The translations under genes were made by a program, and so were the position numbers. A model generated the notes under the pieces. That model saw only the letters and a list, made by a program, of their open reading frames with translations, did not search any database and was not told where the DNA came from. From an uncultured Mobiluncus sp. (lineage in GTDB: Bacteria; Actinomycetota; Actinomycetes; Actinomycetales; Actinomycetaceae), in the NCBI RefSeq assembly GCF_943914685.1, contig NZ_CALUCZ010000001.1:62001-126000 (forward strand): a stretch of 64,000 bases of DNA, given 5' to 3'. Shown piece after piece: positions 26,118 to 35,574 of the stretch; the first letter of the stretch is position 1; every line of letters starts with the position of its first letter.

Positions 26118-27113
26118 GTGCAAATTCTTCGTGACAAACCGTCAGGTTTCGGACCGAGTGTCGTGACCATAGGTACTTTTGACGGTGTTCACACCGGACA
26201 CAAGCGAATCATTGAGAAAGTTGTGGCGCTGGCTCACGAGCGCGAGGCGGTTTCTGTCGTGTTGACGTTCGACCCGTTGCCTCGCCAGGTTCACCACCCG
26301 GACCCCAAGAATAAGTTGATTTGTTCTCTGCCGGACCGACTGACCCGCATTGAACAGCTGGGGGTGGACACGACCTGGGTTCAACACTATGACCTCGACT
26401 TTGCCGCCCAGTCCCCCACCGAGTTTGTCCGCGACTACCTGGTCGCGCCCCTGCACCCCCTGGTGGTTGTCATCGGGGAAGATATGCATTTCGGAGCGAA
26501 GAACAGCGGAGACGCCCAGACTCTGAGGGAGCTGGGGAAACAGTACGGTTTTACCGTCGTGACGGTGTCTAACATCGTCGATCCGATTTTTGGACGCCGC
26601 TGGTCCTCGTCTTGGGTGCGCGAGCTGCTGGCTCAAGGTCGGGTTGACCAGGCTGCTTATGTGTTGGGGCGTGCCCATTCGGTGCGCGGCACGGTCATTC
26701 ACGGCAAGCGGCGGGGGCGTAAACTGGGATTTCCCACCGCTAACCTAGACGCGGAGTTCGTGGAGGCCATTCCCGCTGATGGTGTTTACGCCGGTTGGCT
26801 GCGAATGCCTTACCCACCCCACTCGGAGAATCCGACTTCCCTAGAGGTGGTGCCCGCCGCTATTTCGGTGGGAACGTCCCCACATTTTGGCGACGTGGGA
26901 CGTACTGTGGAAGCTCACGTGTTAGGACGCGCGGATTTGGATTTGTACGGGGAAGAAGTCGTGGTTGAGTTCGTGCATCGGATTCGTGACAACCTGGCTT
27001 TTCATTCTCTGGACGCACTGCTGGAACGCATGGATCGTGACCTGCTGGAAACGGCCGTGGTCCTGGGGGTTCCCAAGTCCCAGCGCATCGACCCCGGCGC
27101 GGTCACAGCCTGA
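26118..27113 (+). CDS. ribF: Bifunctional riboflavin kinase / FAD synthetase
   Basis: Makes FMN and FAD. The N-terminal adenylyltransferase domain shows VVTIGTFDGVHTGHKRII (the HxGH-like nucleotide site). The C-terminal flavokinase domain shows GKRRGRKLGFPTANL and DLYGEEVVVEFVHRIRDN. The length of 331 residues is normal. The start is GTG 26118 with AAGG and GAGGG just upstream. It is the only plus-strand member of the otherwise minus-strand nusA-to-pnp block, so it has been inverted relative to the usual truB-ribF order. Confidence 0.96.
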   Translation: MQILRDKPSGFGPSVVTIGTFDGVHTGHKRIIEKVVALAHEREAVSVVLTFDPLPRQVHHPDPKNKLICSLPDRLTRIEQLGVDTTWVQHYDLDFAAQSPTEFVRDYLVAPLHPLVVVIGEDMHFGAKNSGDAQTLRELGKQYGFTVVTVSNIVDPIFGRRWSSSWVRELLAQGRVDQAAYVLGRAHSVRGTVIHGKRRGRKLGFPTANLDAEFVEAIPADGVYAGWLRMPYPPHSENPTSLEVVPAAISVGTSPHFGDVGRTVEAHVLGRADLDLYGEEVVVEFVHRIRDNLAFHSLDALLERMDRDLLETAVVLGVPKSQRIDPGAVTA

Positions 27114-27190
27114 GTTTGCGCAGCCGGCTCAGCGTCTTTCGACAAACGGGACTCGGGAGCGCCTTTTGCCGAAGTCAGGGCAGACCGAGT

Positions 27191-28621
27191 TTAAGCTGAT
27201 TCTTGCAGTTTCGGGTCGCGTTTCAGGTAGGCTCGGGTTTCGCGGGCTATCAGACCCGAAGCCAGGATTAGCCCAATCAGGTTCGGCAAAGCCATCAACC
27301 CGTTCGTGACATCAGCCAAGGTCCAGGCCACTTTTAGCTCCGTGATGCAACCCACGAAAACAACTATGGCAAACAACAAACGATAGACAACGACAGCTCG
27401 GAGGCCGAACAAACGCTGCACACAGCGTTCCCCGTAGTAGGCCCAGCCCAGCACGGTAGAAAACGCAAAGAACACCAGGGACACTGCCACCACAAAGTGG
27501 CCCTGACCACCGGGGAAACCGATGTTGAAAGCCTGGGCGGTGAGAGGCGAACCGTCCAGCGTCTGCCCGTTGGCGTCGGTCGCTTGCCAAGCTCCCGTAA
27601 CGACGATGACCAGCGCCGTCATGGACACCACGATGATGGTGTCGATGAAAGTTTGCGTCATGGACACGAGCCCTTGCCGGACCGGTTCGCGAGTGCGGGC
27701 CGCAGCCGCAGCAATCGCGGCCGAGCCCATGCCGGACTCGTTAGAGAAGATCCCGCGCGCCACCCCGTACTGGAGCGCCACCATGAACGTGGAGCCCACG
27801 AAACCGCCCGTCGCGGCGCTGCCCGTAAAGGCATCGTGAACAATCAGCGCCAAGGCGCCGGGGATTTTCGTGGCGTACAGACCCAGCACAATCAGCGAGG
27901 CTCCCACGTAGAGAATAATCATGATGGGGACAAACGCCGAGGTCACCCGGCCGATGGATTTCACTCCGCCCAGCAAGACGATGCCGGTCAAAGCCGCCAT
28001 GAACAGGCCAGTCATCCACGGATTTACCCCGAAAGAGGCCTCTAACTGGGTCGCGACCGAGTTCGCTTGGGTCAAGTTACCGATACCGAACGAGGCAATA
28101 ATCGCGAAAATCGCAAAGGCAATGGCCAGAGTCCGACCCAGCCACTTCACTTTCGTGACGTGTTCCAGGTAATACTGCGGGCCGCCGCTTATCTCACCTT
28201 TGGCGTCTTTGGTGCGGAAACGCACTGCCAGGAAAGCCTCGGAATACTTAGAAGCCATACCAACTAAACCGGTGACCCACATCCAGAACACCGCGCCGGG
28301 TCCGCCGATGTGGATAGCGGTGGCGACACCGGCGATGTTGCCGACCCCGACGGTTGCGGCCAGAGCGGTGGTCAGCGCTTGGTAGTGGGAAATATCGCCC
28401 TCGATAGTGTCGTCAAGCGGTTGTTTCCCCTCGGGACTTTGCCCGGTGCCCTCGTCGCGTTTCAGCAGGGCGAGGTTCATGGCGGGACCGAGTTTGCGGA
28501 ACTGGATTCCCGACAGCCGGATAGTCAGCCACAACCCGGTTCCCAGCAGCAGGGGAATCAGGAAAAACGGCCCCCAGACGAAAGAATCGACCGTGTTGAG
28601 AACGTCTAAAAACTTGTCCAT
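27191..28621 (-). CDS. Alanine/glycine:cation symporter (AGCS family)
   Basis: A 476-residue sodium-coupled amino acid carrier with about ten or eleven membrane helices. Family signatures include the start VWGPFFLIPLLLGTGLWLT, the GVGNIAGVATAIHIGGPGAVFWMW block and NESGMGSAAIAAAAA. The AGCS assignment is secure; whether alanine, glycine or another substrate is carried is not readable. It lies downstream of the CWB2 protease on the same strand and converges with ribF. About 77 bases separate it from ribF, without a clear terminator. Confidence 0.92.
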   Translation of the reverse strand: MDKFLDVLNTVDSFVWGPFFLIPLLLGTGLWLTIRLSGIQFRKLGPAMNLALLKRDEGTGQSPEGKQPLDDTIEGDISHYQALTTALAATVGVGNIAGVATAIHIGGPGAVFWMWVTGLVGMASKYSEAFLAVRFRTKDAKGEISGGPQYYLEHVTKVKWLGRTLAIAFAIFAIIASFGIGNLTQANSVATQLEASFGVNPWMTGLFMAALTGIVLLGGVKSIGRVTSAFVPIMIILYVGASLIVLGLYATKIPGALALIVHDAFTGSAATGGFVGSTFMVALQYGVARGIFSNESGMGSAAIAAAAARTREPVRQGLVSMTQTFIDTIIVVSMTALVIVVTGAWQATDANGQTLDGSPLTAQAFNIGFPGGQGHFVVAVSLVFFAFSTVLGWAYYGERCVQRLFGLRAVVVYRLLFAIVVFVGCITELKVAWTLADVTNGLMALPNLIGLILASGLIARETRAYLKRDPKLQESA

Positions 28622-28757
28622 CGTTTCTTGCCTCGATATTTCGGAAAAGAACTTGTGGCAAGTTTAGCGAGCGAGCCCGACAATCCATAATCCGGCACTG
28701 TTGTCCATTATTTGAGACGGGCGACAAGAGCGGTGCGCGGGCGGTACTTTCGGTCGG

Positions 28758-30686
28758 TTACCGCGCCGTCAGCAGGGCGCCAATCTGGTTTGCTACGCCT
28801 CGTGACACCGCCCCAGAGCCGCCGGCGATGGTGTAAGAGGCCTGCGAGTGAGCCTGCACGAAACTTTGCAGGTTCGCGTCCAGGGAGGCCGGGCGGCTGA
28901 GCAAAATGGCCTGGTTATTCGCGTGCGCGTAGCCCGAGCCCGCCAAGCCGTCCGCAAACACGGTACCCGAAGCAATCAGGTACCCCGCGGCGTTGGGGAA
29001 GAAGTTTTGAGCCAACTGGGTGGAGGTCTGGAAACGATCTTTACCCACGATGGTCTTTACCTCGCTGACGGCAGCCCCCCAGGCCGGGTCCGCTTTAGCG
29101 GCATGAGCGGCTGCGGCAGCCCCACCGCCTACCCCCCAAACGCGCAGCTTGCCCCCCTGCTGTGCCGCCATATTCGCTAGATTAGTAATCGCTTGACGGG
29201 TGGTTGGGGGGATACTGTTGGAGCGGGTAAAGAGGATTACACCGTGGGTGTTTGCCACAGCGGGACCGGCGGCGATGGCGTCGGGAATGTTGGGGTCGCT
29301 AACGGCGTCGACCAGGAAGACGTCAAGGATCTTTGTGTTGGCAACGACCGAAACGTTTTCCTGGGCTGCCCGGGCCGCGACCCGGCTGGCCGTATCGAAA
29401 CGGTCTTGACCCACCAGGTCGGTGATGGATATCCCCGCTTGCTGCAGTTCAGCGCGTTGGGCAGTCGAGAGTTTTACTCCCCCGCCAACCACATAGAGAG
29501 TCTTGCGCTGCGAGGCCTTGATGGCGGAAATCACCGCTGGTTCCACCGGGTTGGACACTGTGAGCAGCACCGTCGCACCTCGGGCCCCCACCAAAGCTGC
29601 CGAACTCAAAGCGTCCGGAGCGAGCCGCCCGGTGGTCAGTGCAATCGCGTCCCCACTGGTTCCGCTGGCCGCGTGCAACGCCAAGGCTGTCGAGACACGG
29701 TCGGCTCCGGCAATCCGGTTCAATCGAGATTCATAAGGATATTCAGCCGCGTTCCCCGAAGCTGCCCCCAAGGTCACCCCGGTGATGTCTTTCAGCCACG
29801 AAGCTAGGGGAATCACGGAACCAAAGTAAGCGCCCTGATCATTGCCCCCAATCAAAGTGCCTATGACCTGGTTGCCCACCACTAGGGGCCCACCGGAATC
29901 CCCATGTTCGGTTTTCACTCCCGGCCACGAGGTCTTGTAGCTGAACTGACCGGGGGCGCTGGGCACGTTGCAGTTAGCCGCAAATTCACCCTGTTTATCA
30001 CCCCGAACCACCGTGAAACAGGTCGCGACAATTCGTTGTGACGTAGACATGAGGGCATTGGAAGTACCGCCCCAACCATACTCCACCGCCACATCGCCGA
30101 CTTTGGCTGGCCCGGAGGCTAAAGTGACGGGGGGAATGGTATAAACCGGGGTCTCCAGATGCATGACCACAGCATCATACTGAGGGTTAGCTTTGTAATC
30201 GTTCACGGCAGTAGTCGACTGCCGGGTCGGCCCAAAACTAATGTTGATATATCGAGGTTTATTGGCCACGCAATGTCCCGCGGTCAAAACCCAGGAGGAA
30301 TCGATGAGCATTCCGGTGCAGAGTGAGCCGGTGTTGTCCCAATTGCTGATACTGATAAAAGCTACCCAACCGGCCTGCGCGGCGCTGGGGGCAGTGCCCC
30401 CTCCAATCATCAAATCGCCGAATTCCGAATCGGGATACGAATCGGTCGCAACGGAGGGTTCACTGATGGCGGTGGAAGTGAAGTTGTCCGGAAGTTCGGG
30501 GAACTCGCTGGTTTCGCCCGCGGCCGGGACCTCCGCAGCCGCGGTGCTGGAAATGGCGGGGGTGTGAGCCGGGGCAACCGGATTGAGGGAACTCATCTGG
30601 GCAGGTCCGCTGAGCAGGCCCAGGGATCCTAACAAACCGAGTCCAACCATCGGCCACCATGATTTGAGATACGTGTTCTGTGTCAT
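28758..30686 (-). CDS. Secreted trypsin-like serine protease with CWB2 wall-binding repeats
   Basis: A 642-residue exported protein. A signal peptide with the hydrophobic core MVGLGLLGSLGLLSG is followed by a Pro/Ala/Ser-rich linker and an S1 trypsin-like domain (residues ~93-325). It has the complete triad: His138 in TAGHC, Asp171 in YDAVV and Ser264 in GDSGGP. Three CWB2 units fill the C-terminal half, beginning LNRIAGADRVSTALALHA, ITDLVGQDRFDTASRVA and KTIVGKDRFQTSTQLA. I choose ATG 30686 over 30707 because it directly precedes MTQNTYLK and has GGGGAAG upstream. It is likely a wall-attached surface protease, sitting between truB and the symporter gene. Confidence 0.9.
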   Translation of the reverse strand: MTQNTYLKSWWPMVGLGLLGSLGLLSGPAQMSSLNPVAPAHTPAISSTAAAEVPAAGETSEFPELPDNFTSTAISEPSVATDSYPDSEFGDLMIGGGTAPSAAQAGWVAFISISNWDNTGSLCTGMLIDSSWVLTAGHCVANKPRYINISFGPTRQSTTAVNDYKANPQYDAVVMHLETPVYTIPPVTLASGPAKVGDVAVEYGWGGTSNALMSTSQRIVATCFTVVRGDKQGEFAANCNVPSAPGQFSYKTSWPGVKTEHGDSGGPLVVGNQVIGTLIGGNDQGAYFGSVIPLASWLKDITGVTLGAASGNAAEYPYESRLNRIAGADRVSTALALHAASGTSGDAIALTTGRLAPDALSSAALVGARGATVLLTVSNPVEPAVISAIKASQRKTLYVVGGGVKLSTAQRAELQQAGISITDLVGQDRFDTASRVAARAAQENVSVVANTKILDVFLVDAVSDPNIPDAIAAGPAVANTHGVILFTRSNSIPPTTRQAITNLANMAAQQGGKLRVWGVGGGAAAAAHAAKADPAWGAAVSEVKTIVGKDRFQTSTQLAQNFFPNAAGYLIASGTVFADGLAGSGYAHANNQAILLSRPASLDANLQSFVQAHSQASYTIAGGSGAVSRGVANQIGALLTAR

Positions 30687-30740
30687 TTCTTCACTTCCCC
30701 AAGACAAAATCGGCTCCTAAACAGTTTATGTCTTTACAGG

Positions 30741-31799
30741 TCAGGAATTTGCAGGTCTCAACACCCAAATCGGTTTCAGCCCTTCGTTTTCCAGCTGCAC
30801 CAGCGCGACGACACGTTTTTCACCCGTGTCTGAGTCGGTCGTGGGTTCGGTTACGGCCAGTAGGGAACCGGTGGCCGCGTTTGGGCTCGGATTTGTGGTC
30901 TCAAGGGCGGTGGCGGCGGTGTCGCGGATTGGGCCGGTCAGCGCTTGCCCGAAAGACAGCGCCCGCACCTGGGCCTCGTCGCCGGGCAGTGCGGGGAAAA
31001 TCCCCAAGAGTGCCGCGTCCAGCCCCAACGGACGCAGCACCCCGCGGCTCTCGACTTCGGCCCTCAGCTCGGACAGGCTTTGCGCTTGGTCCAACCCGTA
31101 TGACCCGACCGAGATGCGTCGCAACGCTGTCAGATGCGCCCCCACTCCCAGGTCTGCTCCGAGGTCTCGAGCCAGGGCACGCACGTAGGTTCCTGCCGAA
31201 CAGTGCACCAACAGTTCCGCATCGGTAACCCTCACCGGGGGGTTTGACTCGTCTCCCGCCACCGTTTCGATGACAGGAGTGCCTCTCAACTCGAGGCGGT
31301 GAATCGTCACCGGACGAGGCTGGATTTCCACGTTTTCCCCGGCACGCGCCAGGTCATAAGCACGTTTGCCGCCAATCTTAATGGCGGAAAACTTGGCGGG
31401 GATTTGGTCGACCGGCCCGCGCCACGGCACTAAAGCCTCCGCGATTCCCTCCGGGGTCAACGCGGCACCCGCACGGGATACGACCTGACCTAGGGCATCG
31501 TCAGTATCCGTAGAGATACCGAACCGTACCCGGGCGGTATAGACCTTGTCATGGGCCGTCAGGTATTGCAAAAGGCGCGTGGCTTTACCGATGGCGCAAA
31601 TGAGGATTCCCGTGGCTAGCGGGTCCAGGGTGCCGGCATAACCAACTTTCTTTTGCCCCGCCAGCCGGCGAATCCGTGACGCCACCGCGTTGGAGCTCAA
31701 CCCCCGCGGCTTATCCACAATGACCAGTCCGGGCGGACAGGTTTCACCCCGCGGCAAATCTGCGGGACAGTCGGGCAAGAAGTCCGGCGCGTCAAACAT
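30741..31799 (-). CDS. truB: tRNA pseudouridine-55 synthase
   Basis: Modifies U55 in the tRNA T-loop. It has VIVDKPRGLSSNAV, the catalytic-Asp motif YAGTLDPLATGILI, and VPWRGPVDQIPAKFSAIKIGGKRAYDLAR. The actinobacterial C-terminal PUA-like extension brings it to 352 residues, longer than the ~300 of many bacteria. It contains a Thr/Asn-rich insertion near residues 295-325. It follows rbfA by 107 bases, as is conserved. Confidence 0.95.
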   Translation of the reverse strand: MFDAPDFLPDCPADLPRGETCPPGLVIVDKPRGLSSNAVASRIRRLAGQKKVGYAGTLDPLATGILICAIGKATRLLQYLTAHDKVYTARVRFGISTDTDDALGQVVSRAGAALTPEGIAEALVPWRGPVDQIPAKFSAIKIGGKRAYDLARAGENVEIQPRPVTIHRLELRGTPVIETVAGDESNPPVRVTDAELLVHCSAGTYVRALARDLGADLGVGAHLTALRRISVGSYGLDQAQSLSELRAEVESRGVLRPLGLDAALLGIFPALPGDEAQVRALSFGQALTGPIRDTAATALETTNPSPNAATGSLLAVTEPTTDSDTGEKRVVALVQLENEGLKPIWVLRPANS

Positions 31800-31906
31800 C
31801 GCAACCTGCCCGGGGAACCTTGTGAATCAGCCGTCCCGCGCCGGCCCCGACCCTCGGACCGCACCCGATGAGGGGCCGTCCGCAGACAGGCCTCAGACCG
31901 GTGGCG

Positions 31907-32344
31907 TTAAGATTCCTGGTCATCTTCGGGCTCACGGGGAGTTTTGTAGGGATTGGCTTCCCCGGCATACTGGGTGCCTTTGCGGGCGGCCAGTTCAGCA
32001 TCGGCCGCGCGGGCCTCCGCCAGCGCCGATTCCAAAGCCGCGGCTTGCTGAGGCACCGGATCGGCGATAAATTCCAAGGTCGGAGTCAGACGCGTGCCCA
32101 AATTTTTGCCCACCCGGGAGCGAATCAGCCCTTTGGCGGACTCCAAAGCCGCGCCGGAAGCGGTCCGTTCCGTGTCGCTACCATAAGCCGTGTAATAGAC
32201 TTTGGCGTGCTGCAAATCCCCCGTGACCTCGACCGAAGTAATGGTGACGAAACCTAACCGAGGGTCTTTGATTTTGCCAGCCAACAGGCTGGCCACCGTG
32301 GTCAAAATGTTTGCGGCGACTTTTTCCCGCCGGGTCTCATCCAT
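31907..32344 (-). CDS. rbfA: Ribosome-binding factor A
   Basis: A 30S maturation factor of 145 residues. The KH-type fold signature is visible: ILTTVASLLAGKIKDPRLGF, VTITSVEVTGDLQHAKVYYTAYG and LTPTLEFIADPVPQQA. A short acidic tail ends the protein. It is 95 bases downstream of infB and upstream of truB, the conserved order. Confidence 0.95.
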   Translation of the reverse strand: MDETRREKVAANILTTVASLLAGKIKDPRLGFVTITSVEVTGDLQHAKVYYTAYGSDTERTASGAALESAKGLIRSRVGKNLGTRLTPTLEFIADPVPQQAAALESALAEARAADAELAARKGTQYAGEANPYKTPREPEDDQES

Positions 32345-32439
32345 TGTTTCTCCCCTCTCGGTGTGTTTTCACAGCGCCCCGGCCGAGCTTAGCGGTAAAC
32401 CGCCGCGGCCGAGCCGGGACACCGGGTTGGTCAGGAAAA

Positions 32440-35223
32440 TTAATCGCGCGGAATTTCGCGCATTTCCCAAGTTTCGATACTGTCGCCCACCTGGATATCC
32501 TTGAACTCCAGGCCGATACCACATTCGAAACCCTCGCGAACCTCGGTGACATCGTCCTTTTCGCGGCGCAAGGAATGAATCTCCAGCTCTCCGTTGACGA
32601 CCACGCCATCGCGAACCAAGCGAGCCTTGGAGCCGCGCTTGATGGTGCCCGACTTAATCAAGCAGCCCGCGATGTTGCCAAACTTGGAGGACTTAAAGAC
32701 CTGGCGAATCTCGGCGGAACCGAGTTCGTGTTCCTCATAAATCGGCTTTAGCATACCCTTCAAGGAGTTCTCGACGTCCTCAATGACCTGGTAGATGACG
32801 GAATAGAACTTCATCTCCACGCCTTCGCTGTCGGCCAGTTCCGCCACGCGTTCGGCAGGACGGACGTTGAAGCCGATAATGATGGCGTTGTCCACGGTCG
32901 CCAGGTTGACGTCGTTTTGGGTAATCGCGCCGACACCACGGTGAATGATGCGCAAGCCGACTTCCTCGCCCACGTCAATCTTCAGCAGGGAGTCTTCCAG
33001 AGCTTCGACCGAGCCGGACACGTCGCCCTTGATAATCAAGTTCAACATGTCGACCTTGCCGGCCTTCAGGGCTTCATCGAAGGATTCCAGCGTGACCCGC
33101 TTGCGTCGCTTGGCCAGCATCGCCGCGCGTTCCGCAGCGGCACGTTTGTCCGCAATCTGGCGGGCTGTCCGGTCGTCTTCGGCGACCAGGAAGTTATCGC
33201 CGGCTCGCGGCACCGAGGTTAGACCCAGCACCTGCACCGGAGTGGAGGGGGTAGCTTCCTCAACGTTTTGGCCGCGCTCGTTGAACATGGCACGCACCCT
33301 GCCATAGGCAGTTCCGGCCACGATAGCGTCACCGACCCGCAGTGTACCACGCTGCACCAGCACGGTAGCGACCGTACCGCGTCCCTTGTCGAGGTTCGCT
33401 TCAATAGCGACACCGCGGGCAGGAGCGTGCGGATTGGCCTGCAAATCCAACACCGCGTCCGCAGTCAGCAGCACCGCGTCCAGCAAATCTTTGATACCAG
33501 TGCGCTGTTTGGCCGAAATCGGCACAAACATGGTGTCGCCACCGTATTCCTCGGGCAGCACGCCGTATTCGGACATCTGGGCTTTGACCTTGTCCGGGTT
33601 CGCGGTAGGTTTATCAATCTTGTTGACCGCCACCACAATCGGCACATTTGCGGCCTTGGCGTGGTTGATTGCCTCTACGGTCTGGGGCATGACCCCATCG
33701 TCGGCGGCAACCACGATAATCGCAATATCGGTTACCTGGGCGCCACGGGCACGCATCGCGGTAAAGGCTTCGTGACCCGGCGTATCAATAAAGGTGAGTT
33801 TACGGCCCTTATCAGCCTTTTTCAGCGTGACCATATAGGCGCCAATGTGCTGGGTGATCCCGCCATACTCGGTATCTATCACGTCAGTATTACGGATAGC
33901 GTCCAGCAGCTTGGTTTTACCGTGATCGACGTGGCCCATCACGGTCACGACCGGGGGTCGGGGCTCCAGAGCCTCGATATCATCGAGTTCTTCGGCCTCT
34001 AGGTCAATGTCGAAAGATTCCAGCAGTTCGCGGTCCTCGTCCTCCGGTGAAACCACCGCGATTTCGTAACCGAGTTCCGCTCCCAGCAGCTTGAACGTGT
34101 CCTCATCGAGGGACTGATTAGCGGTGACCATCTCTCCCATATGGAACAGCACCGTCACCAGCGCAGCCGGATTGACGTGAATCTTGTCCGCGAAATCGGC
34201 GACCGAGGCCCCGGAACGAATCCGAATCTCTTGGCCATTGCCTTTCGGGACGGTGACACCGCCAATCACGGGTGCATTTTGCTCTTCGATTTCCTGACGC
34301 TTAGCCCGGCGGCTCTTGCCTTTCCGGGATTTACCGTGGCCGAAAGCGCCCTGGGTAAAGCCGCGCCCGCCGCGGCCGCGAGGCGGCGACGGCGGACCTC
34401 CAAACGCGGGGGCGCCACCAAAACCGCCGGCTGCCAACGCATCGGGGCTGGGGCGAGAACCACGGCCGCCACGTCCACCGCGTCCCGCAGGACCGGAGTC
34501 GCCGCGCGACGAACCCAAGCGGTCTCCCGGCTTGGGACGCGGACCGCCGCCCTGACCCGGACGGGGAATCCCCTGGCTCATGCCTTGGGCAGAAGCGAAC
34601 GGGTTGTTGCCCAAACGTCCCCGGCGCGGACCCGGCTTGGCTTTAATACCGCCGGTACCGCCGGGACGCGGCATACCCTGGGCGGAAGCGAACGGGTTGT
34701 TGCCCGGACGGGCGCCCGGCTTGGGTATAGAGGCGCCGGGTTTGGGAATGTCGGGGTGGGCGCTGGGTTTGGCCTGCGGTTTGGCAGGGCTGGGGCTCGG
34801 AGCTGATTTCCCTGGTGTGGGTTGGGGAGCTGCGGGAGCGTCAGGAGCCGGTGCGGCAGGTGCCTCTGTACTCGAAGCGTCCGGTGCTGGCGCAGTTTCC
34901 GGGGTCGGCGACTCCGCAGCGTCGGCTGGCGGCGTCGCTTCTGGCTCAGCAGGCTCAGCGGCTGACTTTTTACTCTTCGCAGTCGCCTTAGCAGTCGGCT
35001 TTTTCGCTTTCGCAGCTGCTTTTTCGGCTTTCTTTGCGGCCTCCGGGCTGAACTTGCCCAGCTTTTCCTTTTCAAAGCGTTCCATCATCCGCTTCACTAC
35101 CGGGCTTTCCACCACGGAGGACGCAGACTTTACGAACTCGCCGGCGTCTTTCAGATACGCCAGCATTTCTTTGGATTCAATACCGAGCTCTTTCGCAAGC
35201 TCGTGCACGCGCATTCGTGCCAC
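32440..35223 (-). CDS. infB: Translation initiation factor IF-2
   Basis: Brings initiator tRNA to the ribosome. The IF2 N-domain (VHELAKELGIESKEML) is followed by a long Ala/Pro/Lys-rich and then Gly/Arg/Pro-rich linker (residues ~60-290), in which NNPFASAQGM occurs twice. Next come the GTPase domain with VVTVMGHVDHGKTKLL, DTPGHEAF and NKIDKP, and the C1/C2 domains ending in QVGDSIETWEMREIPR. I place the start at GTG 35223 because AGGAG stands five bases before it and the protein then begins MARMRVHELAKELG, as in the family. The ATG at 35244 would be upstream of the Shine-Dalgarno. Product length is 927. Confidence 0.97.
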   Translation of the reverse strand: MARMRVHELAKELGIESKEMLAYLKDAGEFVKSASSVVESPVVKRMMERFEKEKLGKFSPEAAKKAEKAAAKAKKPTAKATAKSKKSAAEPAEPEATPPADAAESPTPETAPAPDASSTEAPAAPAPDAPAAPQPTPGKSAPSPSPAKPQAKPSAHPDIPKPGASIPKPGARPGNNPFASAQGMPRPGGTGGIKAKPGPRRGRLGNNPFASAQGMSQGIPRPGQGGGPRPKPGDRLGSSRGDSGPAGRGGRGGRGSRPSPDALAAGGFGGAPAFGGPPSPPRGRGGRGFTQGAFGHGKSRKGKSRRAKRQEIEEQNAPVIGGVTVPKGNGQEIRIRSGASVADFADKIHVNPAALVTVLFHMGEMVTANQSLDEDTFKLLGAELGYEIAVVSPEDEDRELLESFDIDLEAEELDDIEALEPRPPVVTVMGHVDHGKTKLLDAIRNTDVIDTEYGGITQHIGAYMVTLKKADKGRKLTFIDTPGHEAFTAMRARGAQVTDIAIIVVAADDGVMPQTVEAINHAKAANVPIVVAVNKIDKPTANPDKVKAQMSEYGVLPEEYGGDTMFVPISAKQRTGIKDLLDAVLLTADAVLDLQANPHAPARGVAIEANLDKGRGTVATVLVQRGTLRVGDAIVAGTAYGRVRAMFNERGQNVEEATPSTPVQVLGLTSVPRAGDNFLVAEDDRTARQIADKRAAAERAAMLAKRRKRVTLESFDEALKAGKVDMLNLIIKGDVSGSVEALEDSLLKIDVGEEVGLRIIHRGVGAITQNDVNLATVDNAIIIGFNVRPAERVAELADSEGVEMKFYSVIYQVIEDVENSLKGMLKPIYEEHELGSAEIRQVFKSSKFGNIAGCLIKSGTIKRGSKARLVRDGVVVNGELEIHSLRREKDDVTEVREGFECGIGLEFKDIQVGDSIETWEMREIPRD
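34579..34704 (-). repeat. Duplicated NNPFASAQGM segment within infB
   Basis: About 33 bases near 34579-34611 and 34672-34704 are nearly identical, 93 bases apart. They encode the same ten residues, NNPFASAQGM, in the disordered IF-2 linker. Such repeats are usual in actinobacterial IF-2. Confidence 0.8.
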
Positions 35224-35234
35224 TTTTCTCCTGT

Positions 35235-35259
35235 CCTTCGCCACCCCACCCGGCGAAGG
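35235..35259 (-). promoter_or_regulatory. Hairpin abutting the infB ribosome binding site
   Basis: On the minus strand CCTTCGCC pairs perfectly with GGCGAAGG around a nine-base loop. It ends two bases before the AGGAG that serves GTG 35223. Its position suits control of IF-2 translation, but this is inference from structure alone. Confidence 0.5.
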
Positions 35260-35414
35260 GTGAGAATGGATTAATCGTTGGTACTCATCGGGTACTCATC
35301 GGGTGCCCAACATCTTCCAACCCGCTCCTAGGTCATTGCGAACACTGCGGCGCGAGATTGATGAAAATCCCACCACCGTAAGGTGTCCTCAGCCAATAAG
35401 TTCATGTACTCAAA

Positions 35415-35480
35415 CGCGGCTGTTGGAGCCGCGAAAAGCACCGCTCCCGATTATACCCGACTTTTCTCTATGCATTTGAA
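35415..35480 (-). promoter_or_regulatory. infB promoter with early leader hairpin
   Basis: The minus strand has TATAAT (35455-35450), with TTCAAA 19 bases upstream (35480-35475). A 7-base-pair hairpin, CGCGGCT with AGCCGCG (35433-35415), lies just downstream of the expected start point. The resulting leader is about 220 bases long. The gene-free stretch 35224-35574 thus holds this promoter, the RBS hairpin, a short direct repeat of CCCGATGAGTA and the terminator of the next gene upstream. Confidence 0.6.
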
Positions 35481-35508
35481 TCGGGGTCCCCAGCCGGGCA
35501 AACCACCA

Positions 35509-35556
35509 GCCAAAACTTCGGGGTGGAACCGTCCGTGACGGCTCCACCCCGAAGTT
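35509..35556 (-). terminator. Terminator of the CWB2/transglycosylase gene
   Basis: On the minus strand a 20-base-pair stem begins AACTTCGGGGTGGAGCCGTC, with a three-base loop and one G-U pair. TTTGG follows. It starts 18 bases after the stop at 35575. The T-tract is short but the stem is very stable. Confidence 0.8.
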
Positions 35557-35574
35557 ATTGGCAGATTCTCAGAA

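Noticed and set aside
35244..35244. ATG 35244 as the infB start
   Set aside because: It lies upstream of the AGGAG ribosome site. GTG 35223 gives the family-typical N-terminus.
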